From the NCBI GenBank assembly GCA_001692895.1, contig KV748184.1:1178001-1242000 (forward strand): a stretch of 64,000 bases of DNA, read 5' to 3'. Position numbers and translations under genes: made by a program. Shown piece after piece: positions 47,720 through 60,356 of the stretch (positions are counted from its first letter, which is position 1; each line of letters starts with the position of its first letter). Below the pieces are notes generated by a model. That model saw only the letters and a list, made by a program, of their open reading frames with translations, was not told the DNA's origin and did not search any database. The DNA is from Cenococcum geophilum 1.58. Its lineage: Eukaryota; Ascomycota; Dothideomycetes; Gloniales; Gloniaceae.

Positions 47720-48063
47720 TAGGTAGAACACTATAGGGATGTAAGAGCCGTTATAAGATTTTAAGGCCTAAGCCTAAAGAAATATAGATAGTTAAGGAAG
47801 AATAGATAGCTGAGGAAGAGAAACGCCTTATAGATATGTGTAAGAAACAAGGCATAACATAAAATGACTTTAGAAGATGGTTTTTAGGAAGAACGCGACT
47901 TTTGTATAAGCAGCATTATATATATATATTTTCTAAAAAAGGAATAAAGCGATTAGCAGGACTAGTAATGCTAAAGAAAAAAAAGGTAATAAGGTGGAAA
48001 TAAGCAGCGCTAAAGGAAAAGAAGGTAATAAGGTATAGATAAGTAGCGCTAAATATAAAGACC
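47720..48063 (+). pseudogene. Unidentified basic protein relic with a 39-bp repeat, cut by the Gypsy element
   Basis: The frame reads RPKPKEI, IAEEEKRLIDMCKKQGI, NDFRRWFLGRTRLLYKQ, then Lys-rich sequence. A 39-bp unit occurs twice (47985 and 48024), encoding GNKV-(E)-ISSAK. It ends at the Gypsy insertion at 48064. The tail of a transposase or nucleic-acid-binding protein is possible; no family assigned. Confidence 0.4.
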
Positions 48064-48068
48064 TAATG

Positions 48069-48279
48069 TGTCACGGCTTAAATAAATGCCTCTAAACCGA
48101 AGCTTGAACGAATGCTGTATTACGAAGATACTAAGCTAAAGAGAAGGAAAAGGGGTTGCTAGGACTGATATAAATAAATATATAGGGTAAGCCGCTAAGG
48201 CGCCAGCTTTAGGCGGGCTAATTATAGGTCAGCAGAATATAGTAGAATTTAGCAGGTAACGTGCGATAGCGCTATTACA
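48069..48279 (-). repeat. Gypsy 3' LTR
   Basis: Begins TGTCACGGCTTAAATAAATG and ends GCGCTATTACA. It carries a GCAGAATATAGTAGAATTTA motif near its end. Confidence 0.95.
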
Positions 48280-48282
48280 TTA

Positions 48283-48293
48283 CCCCCCTCTTT
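48283..48293 (-). promoter_or_regulatory. Polypurine tract of the Gypsy element
   Basis: The minus strand reads AAAGAGGGGGG, then TAA, directly before the 3' LTR. This is the expected primer site for plus-strand DNA synthesis. Confidence 0.85.
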
Positions 48294-48599
48294 AAAAGAA
48301 AGCCTGCTTTTAGGCTTAGTTAGAAAAAATAGGGTAGTACTAGGCTTATAAACGTAGGATTATAAAAATATAAGATAAGGAGATAAAGGAGATACGAGTC
48401 CGTTCTAACTAAGTATAAAGGGCGATTATGGGCTAAGTAGAAGCACTAGGCTAGAAAGAGTAGCCGCTAAAAGTCTTAGCACGGATCTAACTAATTAGAT
48501 AACTTTAACCGGCGGTTAAAGTTCCTAGATATCTGAAATTTTATAGTACTAGCAGAAACCGGCAGAATATAGCAGAATTTGGCAGATAGCTATATTAAG

Positions 48600-51500
48600 G
48601 CTTTGGGGTGTTTTTGTCCCTATATTCTTCTGGTAACTTATTGTCTTTATTATACTAGCATTCTATCCATTTGTTTAGGTATTTTAGGGGTCCAGGCGTA
48701 TTAGGGTATTAGTTATAGAATTCTTTAAGCTTCTAGGGGTAGCCTATAAAGTTCTATATAGGGTACTAGGTTAGGTTAGGATTATAGCCCTTCTATTAGA
48801 TATAGTATTTTAGCGCTCCCCGTACTATCTTATAGGCTAGTATTTCGTTAACCTCCTATTTATTATTACCGTTTACTTAAACTAGTAGGGAAGGCTCGTT
48901 CTTTTATTTAGGCAATAGGTTATTTATAGCTTTCCGTAACTTATCTAGTAAAAAGATAAAGTAAACCCTAATTAAGTCTAGGAGCTTTATCTTATATAAA
49001 TTGCCTATCTTCTTAAGAACCTTATACGGTCCTACTATCTAGTAGTCTAGCTTACGGCTAGGTTATTTAGTCCTTTAATTCCTTATTATAACCTAGACTA
49101 TATCACTAGGGGCAAAATTAGGCTCTTAACGGTGTTTATTTATTTACTATTCTATTAACCTCTAAGCTTTTTTTAGGTTCTTATAGGCTACCGTCTAAGC
49201 CTCCTCTAATTATTTAGCGTATTATTAGGCCTTAGTATAGGATAGCTTCTCTTATATAGTCTAAGGTTCTTTTAGCCTTTTCTAGTTAAAGCTTATATAG
49301 GGTAAGTATCCCATTTTTAGCTAAATTAGGGCAAACCCTATAGAGTTATAGGGTAGGGTTGCTTGCGCGTAGTTTATTAAGGGTAGTAGTTTAGACTAGT
49401 TATTCTAGAAATAGTTAATAAAGAGCCTAAGCCTCTAGTCTAGGTACTAATTTATAATCTCTATCTAACCGTCTATCTAGGGGTAATAAGCCGTAAAAAG
49501 CTTTAGCTTAATACCTAAGATCTAAGTAAACTTATTCCAGAAGGCCGATATAAACTATAGCCTATAATTAGATATAATAGTATCTAGTAGTCTATAGATT
49601 TAGTAGACGTAATAGATATATAGCTAGGCTACTTCTTTAGTATTAATGTTTTTATAATATAGAATTAAGAACGGGCGTTTACTAAAGCGGTTAACTATAA
49701 CTATAACTATATTATATCTGTTACGGTCCCTAGGTAGTTTATAAAAGTCTATAAAGATATACTACTAAGGGCGCTCTAGTATTAGGAGTGGCTTAAGTAG
49801 TCCTAGGGTCTTATCCTATAGGATTATAGCTCTTTAGTAGTCTTCGCAGTTCTATATATATTAATTAATATCCATAACTATTCTCGGCTAGTAGTAGTAG
49901 CAGTTAATAATTTTACGAGTCTTGTTCTTACTAGGGTATACTATAAAGACTTAGCAATAAGCTTCGCGGATTAGTTTAGTCCATAGATTATTAATATTAG
50001 GGACTATAAGCCGCTCCTAGTATAGGAGTAATCCTTCCTCTATTTTAAAATCAGGGTTTTCTTTTACGGCTTATTCGCGGAGGGCCCTTAGGGCATTAGC
50101 CGTGCGGTTTACAGTTAGGAGGCGGTTAATTAGCCCTATTAGCTTATCTAAGGACTCCTCTATTAGTGCTAGCTTATTTTACTAGAAGTCTAGCTCCTTA
50201 AGGATCCATGGGTTAAGCTGTTTTAAATAAAGGAGGGCGCGCGTCTAATATTGGGTCTTTAGCTTATCCTAGGGTCCTATGTCTTATTCTCTTTAGGTTA
50301 GAGCATTAGCCTTAGAGTTTTACTTACTAGAACAATATATAATTATAAAGAAGAATTAGGAGAGTATTTCGGCCTACTAGGTCTATTACCCTATAAGCTG
50401 CTTTATAGTTATAAAGTACTCTAAGGCTTTATAATCTATATATATCTTAATCTAGGAGTTTGTACCTTTAAGCTCTACGCGCTATTAGGAGAGTAATTAA
50501 ATAATAGTTAGTATTTCTTTGTTATATACTTTGTAGTTATACTTAGCTAGGTCTATTATCTTTAAGAAGAAAGCTATAAAGTACTATTCGCTGTCTAGAT
50601 ATAACTGTAATAGGATTTCTACTACGACCCTATTAGAGGTGTTTATTTCTAGCATTAATTTAAGGTCTAGGTTATAGTAATAAAGAATTAGGGAAGAGAT
50701 AAGCTAATTCTTTACCTCTTTAAAGGCCTTTATATAGCTATCGTTAAAGACAAAAGGCGTATCCTTCCTAGTTAGTTATATAAGAGGTTTTGCTATAATT
50801 CTATAGTTATAGATAAACCGGCGGTAGAAATTATAAAAACTAAAAAAGGACTAGATTCCTTTTACTATATAAAGGGGCTTCTAGTTACAGATTACCTCTA
50901 CCTTCTTAGGGTTAACCTTAATTCCTTCTATAGTTATAATAAACCTAAGGTATTTTATACGTTTTACCCTAAACTTATATTTCTTAATATTAACTTATAA
51001 GCCTGCGTTCTATAGTCTTTCTAGGACCTTCTTAATATAAACTTAATACTTAAGTTCGTTATTTAAGTATATAAGAATGTCGTCTAGGTATGCCGTGCAG
51101 AATTTGTTAAGGTAATTAAAAAGAACGTTATTTATATACCTTTAGTATATAGCTAGTCCGTTTATTAGTTTAAAAGGAAGAACTTTATATTTATAGGAAC
51201 TATAGCGAGTATAGAACGTTGTTAAATCTTTGGATATAGGGTCTATCCTAATTTGGTAGAAAGCTTAGCGGATATTAAGTTTGGTAAAGATCTTTACCTA
51301 GCTTAGATATATAAGGGTCTTATTAATTAAAGGAATAGGATACTAGTTCTTTTAAGTAATAGTGTTTAGCTTCTAATAGTTAATATAAAAATAAAGGCCT
51401 CTATTAGGCTTTTTTATAAATAGGATAGGGGAAGTAAAAGGGGCTTAACTTAGCTCGATAAACCCTTTATCCAGGTTATTAATTAAGTACTACTTTATTA

Positions 51501-52570
51501 CTTTTAGCTTATCCGTTAATTAATAGTAGAGGGGGTTATAGCCTAGCAAGTTATTAACCTCTAATTAAATCTTGTAATTATATGTCTAGTAGGGGGGTAA
51601 CTTGTTTAAGGCCGCCTTTAAGAATGCATTCTTATAGCCTATATAAATGGTAGGAAGAAGGCGTTTAACTAGTTCCTTATTAGTTTCCTTATCTAGCCTT
51701 TCCTCTTTATTATTAATAATTTAGTTAATCTTATATAGGCTCGTTATAAAGACCTTATTATCCTTCTGGTATATAGTAAAGTAAAACGCTATAGCGTTAA
51801 TTACGGCAATGTCTATAGTAGGGGGGTTAACTAACAATAGGGGCGTATATAACTTTAGGGACTTCTAGGGTACTAGCGTTATTATTACTCCTTTTAGCTC
51901 CTGTTACATCTTTTAGAGGTTATCCCTTATATCCTATTAATACATTCTTTTCTATAACGGTTAGATCTATATAATTTAGACGTTATCTACATTATTATCT
52001 GTCCCGCTTCTGTATATAAAGTCCTCTTTAAACGTAGCGCTTTAGGAGAGTATCTTTATTAGTATAGAGTTCTTTCTAGCTTTACGGCGGGCGTCCTCTT
52101 AGGTAAAGGCTAGGTTACGGGCCCGGACATCCTGCTAATAGGTAGGGTTAGCCCTTGCGGCTAGTGTCTTGCGGTTAGTTTAGATCTCCCTAATAAAGGA
52201 GGGTAACCTTAGTCTATCCTCCGGCCAGATAAACCGTCTTTTTTATATATTTAACTAAATATTAAAATAGGATATCTATTTTCGTCTAAGGATTATATTA
52301 TAGGACCCTAGGTCTAGGATATAAAAGGGGATGCTATATTAGCGTCGTCCGTTAAGAGTAATATATAACTTTAAAACGTGGGTAACGGGCTAACCGGCTT
52401 AGCTGTTATAGCCCTTTACCTAAATAGGCTTCTCTAGTTAGATAGCTTTTGTATTTAGAAACTTAGCAACATTATTTATATAGGCAGTATTTATAAAGGC
52501 GAAGCCATTTGCTTTAGTATTAATAAGGGCGGTTATATTAACTTTATATCTATTTTAAGATACTATATAT
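48600..52570 (-). pseudogene. Gypsy pol relic: protease, RT, RNase H, integrase, chromodomain
   Basis: The protease active site is at 52504-52527 and reads LINTKANGFAF, where DTGA is expected (Asp to Asn). The reverse transcriptase catalytic motif is intact at 51079-51090 (YLDD, in FCTAYLDDILIYL). The integrase zinc region is near 49840-49900 with one Cys changed to Tyr. Its catalytic core reads FIDFYKLPRDRN near 49720-49760 and, further on, DTIISN near 49570-49590. The chromodomain lies at about 48650-48870 (EVNEILAYKIVRGALKYYI, then stops where Gln-Trp is expected, KGYNPN). Many TAA/TAG stops make it inactive. Confidence 0.9.
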
Positions 52571-52699
52571 AAAACCATAAAATGCTTTCTACCTATTAAC
52601 TAACTAAAATTAATCTCTTTAAGATTAATAGGGTACCCTAAGGGGGAGTCTTTCCCTAGGGTTCTTCTTTTCCTAACTTATCGGACGTTTCTCCTTCCT

Positions 52700-53900
52700 C
52701 TATCTCCTTAATATTGCCTATATCCTTTAGCTCCGGGCAGGATAAGGTAAAGTGACCTTACTTATTGCAGTTAAAGTATGTAGCCGAGGCAGGGTTAATT
52801 AGAGTATTACGGCGAATACTAGTTAATAGCGTGGTACGTAGCTAGTTAGGCGAGGCTCGCCGGTGCGTAGTTATAACTACTTTTAGTATAAGAGCAGTTG
52901 TAACTTATCTTCCTGCTCTAGCTCCTATAGGTATAGCTAGCAAATTCTAATTATTACGGAGTTGCTTCTGCTAATTAGGGCAGGCGTTAATCCGCTTTAG
53001 TTCTAAGTCTAATAATAGGTAATAAGCTAAGTCTTTCGTAGGTTAGTAGGTTATCTAAGGTTATAGCGATCTTTTTTTATAGCCGGATTATTAGCTTATT
53101 GTATAGGTCTAATTAGTAGTTCTTAAGGGGAACCTAGCCTTCTCCTATAAGGTGTAGGAATTAAGTCTAGAATTTAGTAAAGGGTTGGTTTAGTTTTATT
53201 ATTAGGTAATTATAGTTATAATAGGCATCCTGTACTTTATTTAGGTTAATATAAATAGCTGCTAGGTGCCGTATTATCTCGTTAACAGATATAAATTAGA
53301 TAGGGGAGTCGTCCTTAAACTTGGCTTAAAGGTGCTATTAGGCGTCCCTAGTGGTTTAACTAAAGAGGTAGAGCATTTTGGCTTTTTTAGAAAGGAAATA
53401 GTTATAGTTAACACAGAGCTTTCCTTATACTTAAATCCTCTAATTTTTAAAGGTAGGGTCTATTCTGTTGGATAGTGGTAGGGGGTCAGGGAGCTTAATG
53501 GACTTTAATTACTTTGTTATTATATCCATACTCCCTAGTATATTATATTTAGTAGAGTAAATAGGTCGGCTAGGGCTTTAAGAAGGGGAAGCTAGGCTAT
53601 TTTATAAGGCCGTAAGGCTTTCTAGGATCTCTTATAGGGTCTCTTATATATTTTTTACTTTAAGACAATTGGCTTCCTAGCTAGCTATAAGGGCGCGAAT
53701 CTACTCGCGTATATCTACGATATTATTATTGTCTTCAATTTCTAATTCTAATTGGATCTTAGGTTCCTTTTAGGTAGAGGCAGCTCTCTTAAATAAGCTT
53801 GCTTTAGGTGCTATTATTAGCTTCCTAAGGTTTATTAGTATCGTACGCTTTAGTTTTAATTCTAGGGGTATAGGTCCAGTCCTGTCTGGCTTATAAGGGG
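52700..53900 (-). pseudogene. Gypsy gag relic
   Basis: Lies upstream of protease on the minus strand. The CCHC zinc knuckle is at 52737-52778 and reads YFNCNK-stop-GHFTLSC. The first Cys is now Tyr and the Trp is a stop, both RIP-type changes. The N-terminal boundary is uncertain because of stops. Confidence 0.75.
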
Positions 53901-54045
53901 GGGATATTATTTAGGCCTTCCCAGGTAATGTAGAGTTGTTTTGGTGTCTAAGTATAGCGCGTTAATACGTTATTGCAGACAAAGTTTCTTTAGGGTGGGA
54001 TATTATTAAGGCCTTCCTAGGTAAGGTAGGGAGAGCTTAGTATAA

Positions 54046-54256
54046 TATCACGGCTTAAATAAATGCCTCTAAACCGAAGCTTAAACGAATACTGTATTAT
54101 AAAGATACTAAGCTAAAGAGAAGAAAAAGGGGTCGCTAGGACCGATATAAATAAATATATAGGGTAAGCCGCTAAGGCGCCAGCTTTGGGCGGGCCAATC
54201 ACAGGTCGGCAGAATATGGCAGAATTTGGCAGGTAACGTGCGATAGCGCCGTTATA
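54046..54256 (-). repeat. Gypsy 5' LTR
   Basis: Begins TATCACGGCTTAAATAAATG (TG changed to TA) and ends GCGCCGTTATA (CA changed to TA). It carries CGGCAGAATATGGCAGAATT near 54203. Confidence 0.95.
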
Positions 54257-54299
54257 TAATAAGTGTTGCTTAACGGCAGGAGTAAGGAATATAGATTAT

Positions 54300-54790
54300 A
54301 GCGGTTGTTCTTATAGGTTTTGTACTATTATTAGGTTAGGCTTTTAGCTTTAATATTACGTGCAAGATAATTAGTGGGATAGTATTAGCTAAAAATAAGA
54401 CTTTAACTAGAAATAGATTTCTAACTAAAAGATTTACTACCTAAAATATAAGAATACGCCTAAGCTATTAGCCCTGTCCCTTCCGTATAGCAGCTCTAGT
54501 CTTTACTTTAGTCACCTCTATAAAAGAGTGCATCCGTTATTTAACTTTGGTGTATTAGACGCGTTTTTAGTAAGACTTAAAGGCATATTTAGTATTTAAA
54601 AGCCCGCTTTTAAGAACTTAGGTAGGCATCCAAGCTACTTTATATTTAAGCCCTAACTTAGTTATTCTTTCCCCTAGAACTTTACAGATCTCCTATCTAT
54701 CGCCTACGGTTACTTTATTGGCTTTATTGTCTTTAGCGCGGGATCTCTGTAAGATGGACTATAAGCAATAGGGATAATGCTAGGCATAAT
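54300..54790 (-). pseudogene. Unidentified coding relic
   Basis: A minus-strand frame of about 150 codons has very many TAA/TAG stops, which would be Trp or Gln. It includes SSLDAYLSS, VLLKTRLIHQS, ITDALFYRGD and SCYTEGTGLIA. No family recognised. Confidence 0.35.
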
Positions 54791-56269
54791 GCTGTGGGGC
54801 ATAATACTGTGGAGTATAATGCTTTGTAGTAAGCTCTAAGTCTAAAACGCCGCCCTAGTCGTCGTCGCCGCTATAATTATATTTGCTTAAGTTGCTAGTT
54901 TTATCACGCAGTAGTTTAATATTATAGAAAGAGGTAGGCCCCTGAAGCGAAGGGTTAGTGGGCCGTATAGTAGATATTGCTTAGTAATCGTTATAATTAA
55001 CTTGGGGGTATTAAGAGTCGAGGCTAATAGGAGGCTAGGGGGCCAAGTTTTTGCGAGAGGTAGGCGGCTTTTATTATTTCTAGGGTCGTAGACTACCGCC
55101 TTTACCACCCTATTACGCCCACTACTATCTTTAGCAGAATTGTTAGAATTATAATTAATAATACTACTCCGCTCTAGCTATTTAAGCTTCTGCTTCTTTA
55201 GTATTAAAAGTAATTCGCCTTTAATATTTTTTTTTTATAATTACTTTCTTTTTTAGTAAGCGGATTAGCCTAGGGAATAGTTATAATATTAGTTCTCTTA
55301 ACTAGACCGTTTATTTTACTAATATCTTCCGCTATAAGTTTAATATAGTTATATATAGATACGCTAAAGAGATCTTTAAACTTTTTTAAAGAGGGTAACT
55401 TCTTATCCTTATTATAACTGCGGTCATTTTCGTTAACTAATAATTATTAGGCGAAGCTATTATATAAAGAAGAAGAGCATACCTAATTTATAAGGTGTTA
55501 GTTAATTATTAGCTTTACTAGCTTTATTGCTAGTGTTATTATTAGCTTTATTACCTTTAGCTTCTAAGTTAGGGTCGGCTATACTATCTTTAATAACTAT
55601 TAGATCTACTGCTAGCTATTAAATATATATATTTATAGCTGCTAAAAGAATAGGGAGAGAGTAGTAGGGTAATTATTAGGGATAATTACCTTAACTGCTT
55701 TCTCTAGCGACTTAACTAGATATATCCCTATAGACATCTTCCTTATTATCCTTAAAATTTTTATAATAATTATTCTTGTAATTATAGTTAGGGTTTATAA
55801 GCGCTTTATTAGACGGAATCTCTAGACTAAGGCTTTATATAAAATAATATACCTCTAATTAGCTAAGCTTAATACGCCCTAGGGTTATTTCTTAGAGGGG
55901 AAAGGGGTATTTTATGCTTTATTTAAGGTATACTGCTCGCGCCTTTCTTAGAAGCTGTAACTGTATAATATTAAGATAAAGCTATCTATTTTCTGGAGGG
56001 ACTAGTGTAAAACTTAGTATTATTAAGCGAAATTTCTAAATAAAAACAAATAGGTTAAGAAGGAGCCACTATTACTACTACTATTATTATTAGAGTTACT
56101 ATTATCTTATACCTTTCTAATAGCTCTAAAGGGGGATTACACTAGGCTTTTAAGTGTAAGCTAGTCCCCTCTTTGCCACTAGCTCTTATCCGCGGTATCT
56201 ATACTAAAATAACCTTATAAGCTCTATAGCGAATTAAAATATATAATCTACGCTTTATGCCGTTTATAA
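54791..56269. other. AT-rich spacer
   Basis: A 73-codon open minus-strand stretch (54887-55108) has no recognisable domain. Nothing else supported. Confidence 0.4.
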
Positions 56270-56905
56270 CGCATAAAGGTTTATATAGGCTTAAGCTCTA
56301 TTACAAGATTAACGCCTATTAGGAAACTAAGGTTAAAATCTAACTAACTAAGGTAGTATATTTAGCCTCTAATAGGCATATTGCACCAAGCCTCCTTATT
56401 AAGGAGGTTAGTAGTAAAGTACCTCCTCTACCCTTATTCTGGGATCTAAGAAGCCTCCTTAATCGTAGTCTACAGAGCTTATAGCTACTACTTAACCTCC
56501 TAAATATACGTAAAAGCCTTACTTTTACCTTTTCCCGTAACTGGATGTTATAAACGACATAGGGGGCAGATAGCGTGAGTAGATTAGGCGATTACGCCCA
56601 TATCCATCTTACTATGCCCTTTTAGTTAATATAGTAGCCGTATAAAGTCTATCTCCGTTAAAAAATTAAGTACGCAAATTTTCCTTTAGTATTTATTAGC
56701 TAAGAGCAAGATTATAACGCTAGCTTTACTAGAAGCTAGGCTATGCTACCAAATAGGCCGTTTACCTCTAAATTCTGCCTTATAAGTCTTAGGTTTATAT
56801 AAGGGATATTTTTATATAACCCGCGCCTCCTTAGCTAAATAGGGAACTAAATTAGACTAAAGTCTAGCGGCTTCTCCGATTGTAATGCAATCCTCTAATT
56901 ATTAG
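56270..56905 (+). pseudogene. Unidentified coding relic of about 200 codons
   Basis: One plus-strand frame stays readable over about 630 bp with only TAA/TAG stops. It includes LTKVVYLASNRHIAPSLLIK, PLPLFWDLRSLLNRSLQSL, GADSVSRLGDYAHIHLTMPF and RPFTSKFCLISLRF, ending GFSDCNAIL. The length and consistent stop type argue for a RIP-hit exon. Family unknown. Confidence 0.45.
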
Positions 56906-59530
56906 GCTAAAGTAAGATTTAAGTCTAGGTAGAAAAGGTATTAAGGAGGATAAAGGCTTCTAGCTTCTAGCGGCGCAGCTTTAACTAGGCTAAATAATTA
57001 GTATTAGCCTATAATTATTTCGCTAAGGATTTACTTTAGCATCTAGCTTCGCCTTTATTATAATATTATAATGTAATACTACCTAACGTGTTTATAGCTT
57101 ACAGTAGCTATAACCCGTATAATCTATAGCTAGACGGTTTTTAGCATAGCTCTATACCTATTTATAGCTATGCCGATAGGGATTAAGTTATAAATTTTAT
57201 AACTTAAGGTAATTTAGGGCTAATAGCATATAGCCTATTTTGGGGAGAGGATGTTTTTATAATTAAGTAGGGTTACTGGCTAAAATATAATGGGATATAA
57301 GGTGGTATAATAGAGCTCGCAGTGGCAAGGGACTAGGCGCTATTGCTCTAGGAAGGAGACTTTTTTAGGAAAATAAAGTAGGCAGTATTACTGATGTGGT
57401 AATTCCTACAGATTCTGTTAATTAGTAGCTATAGGTATAGCTCCCTAGAGGCTAAGGAATGACCTAAATAGGAGGGGGGAAAGCTTTAATTATTGTAAAT
57501 ACCCGCACGCGTAAGTGGGACAAGTCTCTTAAGATCGGGCTATAAAAAGGACGAATAGTAATTGCTACTCCAGCGGCAAGAATAAAAAGAGCCGTTTTAT
57601 CTATTACTATAAAAAGAGTATAGGGGAGGAAGTCGTTATTAAAGAACCTAAGAGGTACTACACTACTATTAGTCTAAGACACGGAAAATAAGGGAAGTAG
57701 CTTATATGTGTGCTAACGCTAATAGGTAAATAAAATGGCTTAGGGGTGGAGTAAGGAGGTTAAACTAAGGCAATGATATCTAATAAGGGGGACGCGCAGT
57801 GTTAGGGAAGAAAGAGAAGATGGAGGAGCAAGAGTAAAACGGTAAGAGGAGGACGCTTTTATATAATAAGGTTAAAGTATAGGTTAGGATAAAGCGGCGG
57901 GCTAGTAAGCGAGGGCGCGTTGCCTGTAAAGGAAGTATCTATTTTCTAATGCAGTTTTACTCTTATAGATATACCTTTATTAATAGAAGTAAGAGCCTAG
58001 CTTAAAGCTGCTAAGCGTATAGCCGTTAGCTAGTTAACTATATACTATTACTTAATTAGCTAGTAGTTAATTTCAATATAGCCTATAAGTAGTCTTCTAA
58101 GATGCGTCTAGTTATAACTATAGCTGTTTAATTTTTAGTCTATTAATACCTTCTATATTAAAGGCCTAATATAGTAGAAATATATAACCTTTATTAGTTT
58201 AACTATAGCCCTATTTACCGTAATTAAGACGCTACTAATAATCTATAAGACTCTTTATAATTAAAAACTTTTAAAGCGCTACCTATACCAAAAGAGGTTG
58301 TTACCACTATAATCCTTATAGACGATAAGGATTTCTTAAACTCTTTATATTAAGTAGTACGATTATACTCTTAAATATATATAGTATATACTTAGACTAT
58401 ATTAGTAACGCAATAGGCTTTACTATTAGCATTTATAGTATACTATTTATTAGGTATAAAGGTTAAAGTCTTTATAAGGAGTGCTCTTTAAAAGTATACC
58501 GCTACTTTTTAGATAGACTAACAACCGTCTATAAAGACAATTATCTTTAGTATTTACTTTAGGACTATGGTATCTAAATCTATATACGTATCTAATAGGA
58601 AGTATAGTGCGTTTTATAAATCTACTTTGCCTTTACTAAGCGGTAGTATATAGATTAAGATATTAAGGCAATCTATAAAAGTTCTAATAACCTTAGTTTA
58701 GTACATATAACTACTGATAAAGTAAAAACCAGCGTTTTAAAGAACTAGTTGCTTTACCTCCTTATTAAGTATAGCTAAATAACTAAACTAAACTATATCC
58801 TAATAAAGAATTATCTATAGCTCGCCTATTATAGTAAATGCTAGTTAAAACGTTTCCTATTGCTTTACTAGATAATACTTATTAATTATAATAAGTTTAA
58901 TCCTAGCCTATAGTTCTAGGCTATTTAACGCAGCCTAGAAAGACTTTAATAAGGCCTATTTAGGACTAAAAAGAATATATATATACACACTATTCTTTAC
59001 CTTTATAATTAAGGCCTTATCTATAATCCTACTTTTAGTAGTAATAAGATATAGATTAGAACTATTAAGCTTTCAGATATTATCTAACTACTTATCCCTA
59101 AGCTTACTTAATAGGACTAACTAGATAGTAATCTTGCCTATTAAGATTAAAAAAGTATAAAAAATAAGACTCTTTTTAAAACTAGTATATATAATAAGAA
59201 GTATATTACTAAAACCAAATATTAAATATCTTAAGGTGCGCACCTACTCTAGATAAAGGGTTTAAGGGCGGCCTCCTGGGTTTATATACTAGAGTATTTA
59301 TTTAAAATATTCTTTTAAAATATTTATCTATAAAGGAACATTTCCCTTATACTAAGCTTCTTAAATAATAGATAGCAATTCTTCTAAATCTATCTAATTG
59401 ATTGCTGCAATACGACTTAGTTACAGTATTAGGCGTAGATAAGCTTCTACCCCACCTATCCCCGCCTTTTACCGGCCGCTCTTATACCATTTCTTCCTAC
59501 AATCGCGGTTAGGCGGCATTTAATTAGCCT
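56906..59530. other. AT-rich spacer
   Basis: No element boundary or family recognised. The stretch near 57470-57700 is slightly less mutated and purine-rich. Confidence 0.4.
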
Positions 59531-59720
59531 AGGAGTTTATAGGAGTTTATAGGAGTTTATAGGAGTTTATAGGAGTTGGTAAGAATATAGCCTAGTAGTG
59601 TTTTAGCCGGTAATAGGTGTATATAGTAGGGTAACGCGTCCTAGTGTCCCGTATATAAGCGTTTTAGTTAACCTAGGAGTTTATAAGAGTTTATAGGAGT
59701 TTATAGGAGGTTATAGGAAT
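59531..59720. repeat. AGGAGTTTAT 10-bp tandem repeat, two blocks
   Basis: Four perfect units plus a variant lie at 59531-59580. A second block of about four units is at 59675-59720. The unmutated flank at 60100-60117 has AGGAGTTCGCAGGAGTTAGC. AGGAGTTTAT could therefore be the RIP-mutated form of AGGAGTTCGC. Confidence 0.85.
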
Positions 59721-60356
59721 TAACTTATAACGAAAAATAGACGTAATATAGTTATGGTGTAGATAATAGTAGGTAGAACGTCTGTAGGTGGTATAAAGAT
59801 GCGTTTTAAAAACGCGTTTAAGGTTTTGCGCGCTATATCTCGTGCCTCTAAATATATTATAATTAGTATTTATATATATAGAATTAAAGGTTATTACCTA
59901 AAGATTAAAATGCATTAAATAAAGCGATAATAACTGTTAATGGGGCCTCTTTAGAGCTAGTTAAAGCTAAGATACGCGATCTAAAATATTTAGTTACTAC
60001 TAAAGAGACTCCTATAAGCTCTTAGACGCTCCGTAGAAGATTGCTGGTGACAGGGGGTGCGCAGGGGGCTGAAACTAGTTCACGGTTCTGATTGGTCTAG
60101 GAGTTCGCAGGAGTTAGCGTGCGGCCCATGCGTTGCCCTGAGTCACCTGAAATCTTCTGCGAAGCGTCGGATTTATGAGATAACTTAGATGAGGCTTAAA
60201 ATTAGCGACGCCTTCTGCCTCGTCGGATCTGAACGGTGACAGTATGAATTAAGGAGAGGACATCGTATAGGGCCTGCAGCTGCTGCAGTAATACTGTCGT
60301 CGGTAAGGGCGGTGACGGTGGGGGCATGGTGGGCAATCGGACGGGCGCACGAGCAG

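Larger units (their letters stand above)
48069..54256 (-). mobile_element. Ty3/Gypsy chromovirus LTR retrotransposon (RIP-inactivated)
   Basis: LTRs 48069-48279 and 54046-54256 (211 bp) bound 6,188 bp. The 5-bp target duplication is TAATG at 48064-48068 and TAATA at 54257-54261, one transition apart. Minus-strand order is gag with zinc knuckle, protease, reverse transcriptase, RNase H, integrase, chromodomain: the Gypsy order with a chromodomain, which defines chromoviruses. A purine tract abuts the left (3') LTR. Chromodomains of this group direct integration to heterochromatin, fitting this location. Confidence 0.95.
1..60030. other. RIP-mutated, AT-rich repeat domain
   Basis: The whole stretch is rich in TpA, TAA and TAG and poor in CpA and TpG on both strands. 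In every relic frame I could align to a family, stops are TAA or TAG where CAG, CAA or TGG is expected. Gly, Asp, Glu, Cys and Met codons show G-to-A or C-to-T changes, for example Walker A glycines become Ser/Arg/Glu. LTR partners differ almost only by transitions. This pattern is known from repeat-induced point mutation in Pezizomycotina. The domain ends sharply near 60,030. It is presumably heterochromatic, which is inference. Confidence 0.9.

Noticed and set aside
56870..56950. tRNA-like stem pattern
   Set aside because: No consistent cloverleaf, A/B box or anticodon arm could be built.
16938..60030. DUF3435 captain recombinase of a Starship
   Set aside because: Looked for in the frames I could read; no conserved R..H..R..Y recombinase pattern or C-terminal zinc region was recognised. 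Not all frames were translated, so absence is not proven.
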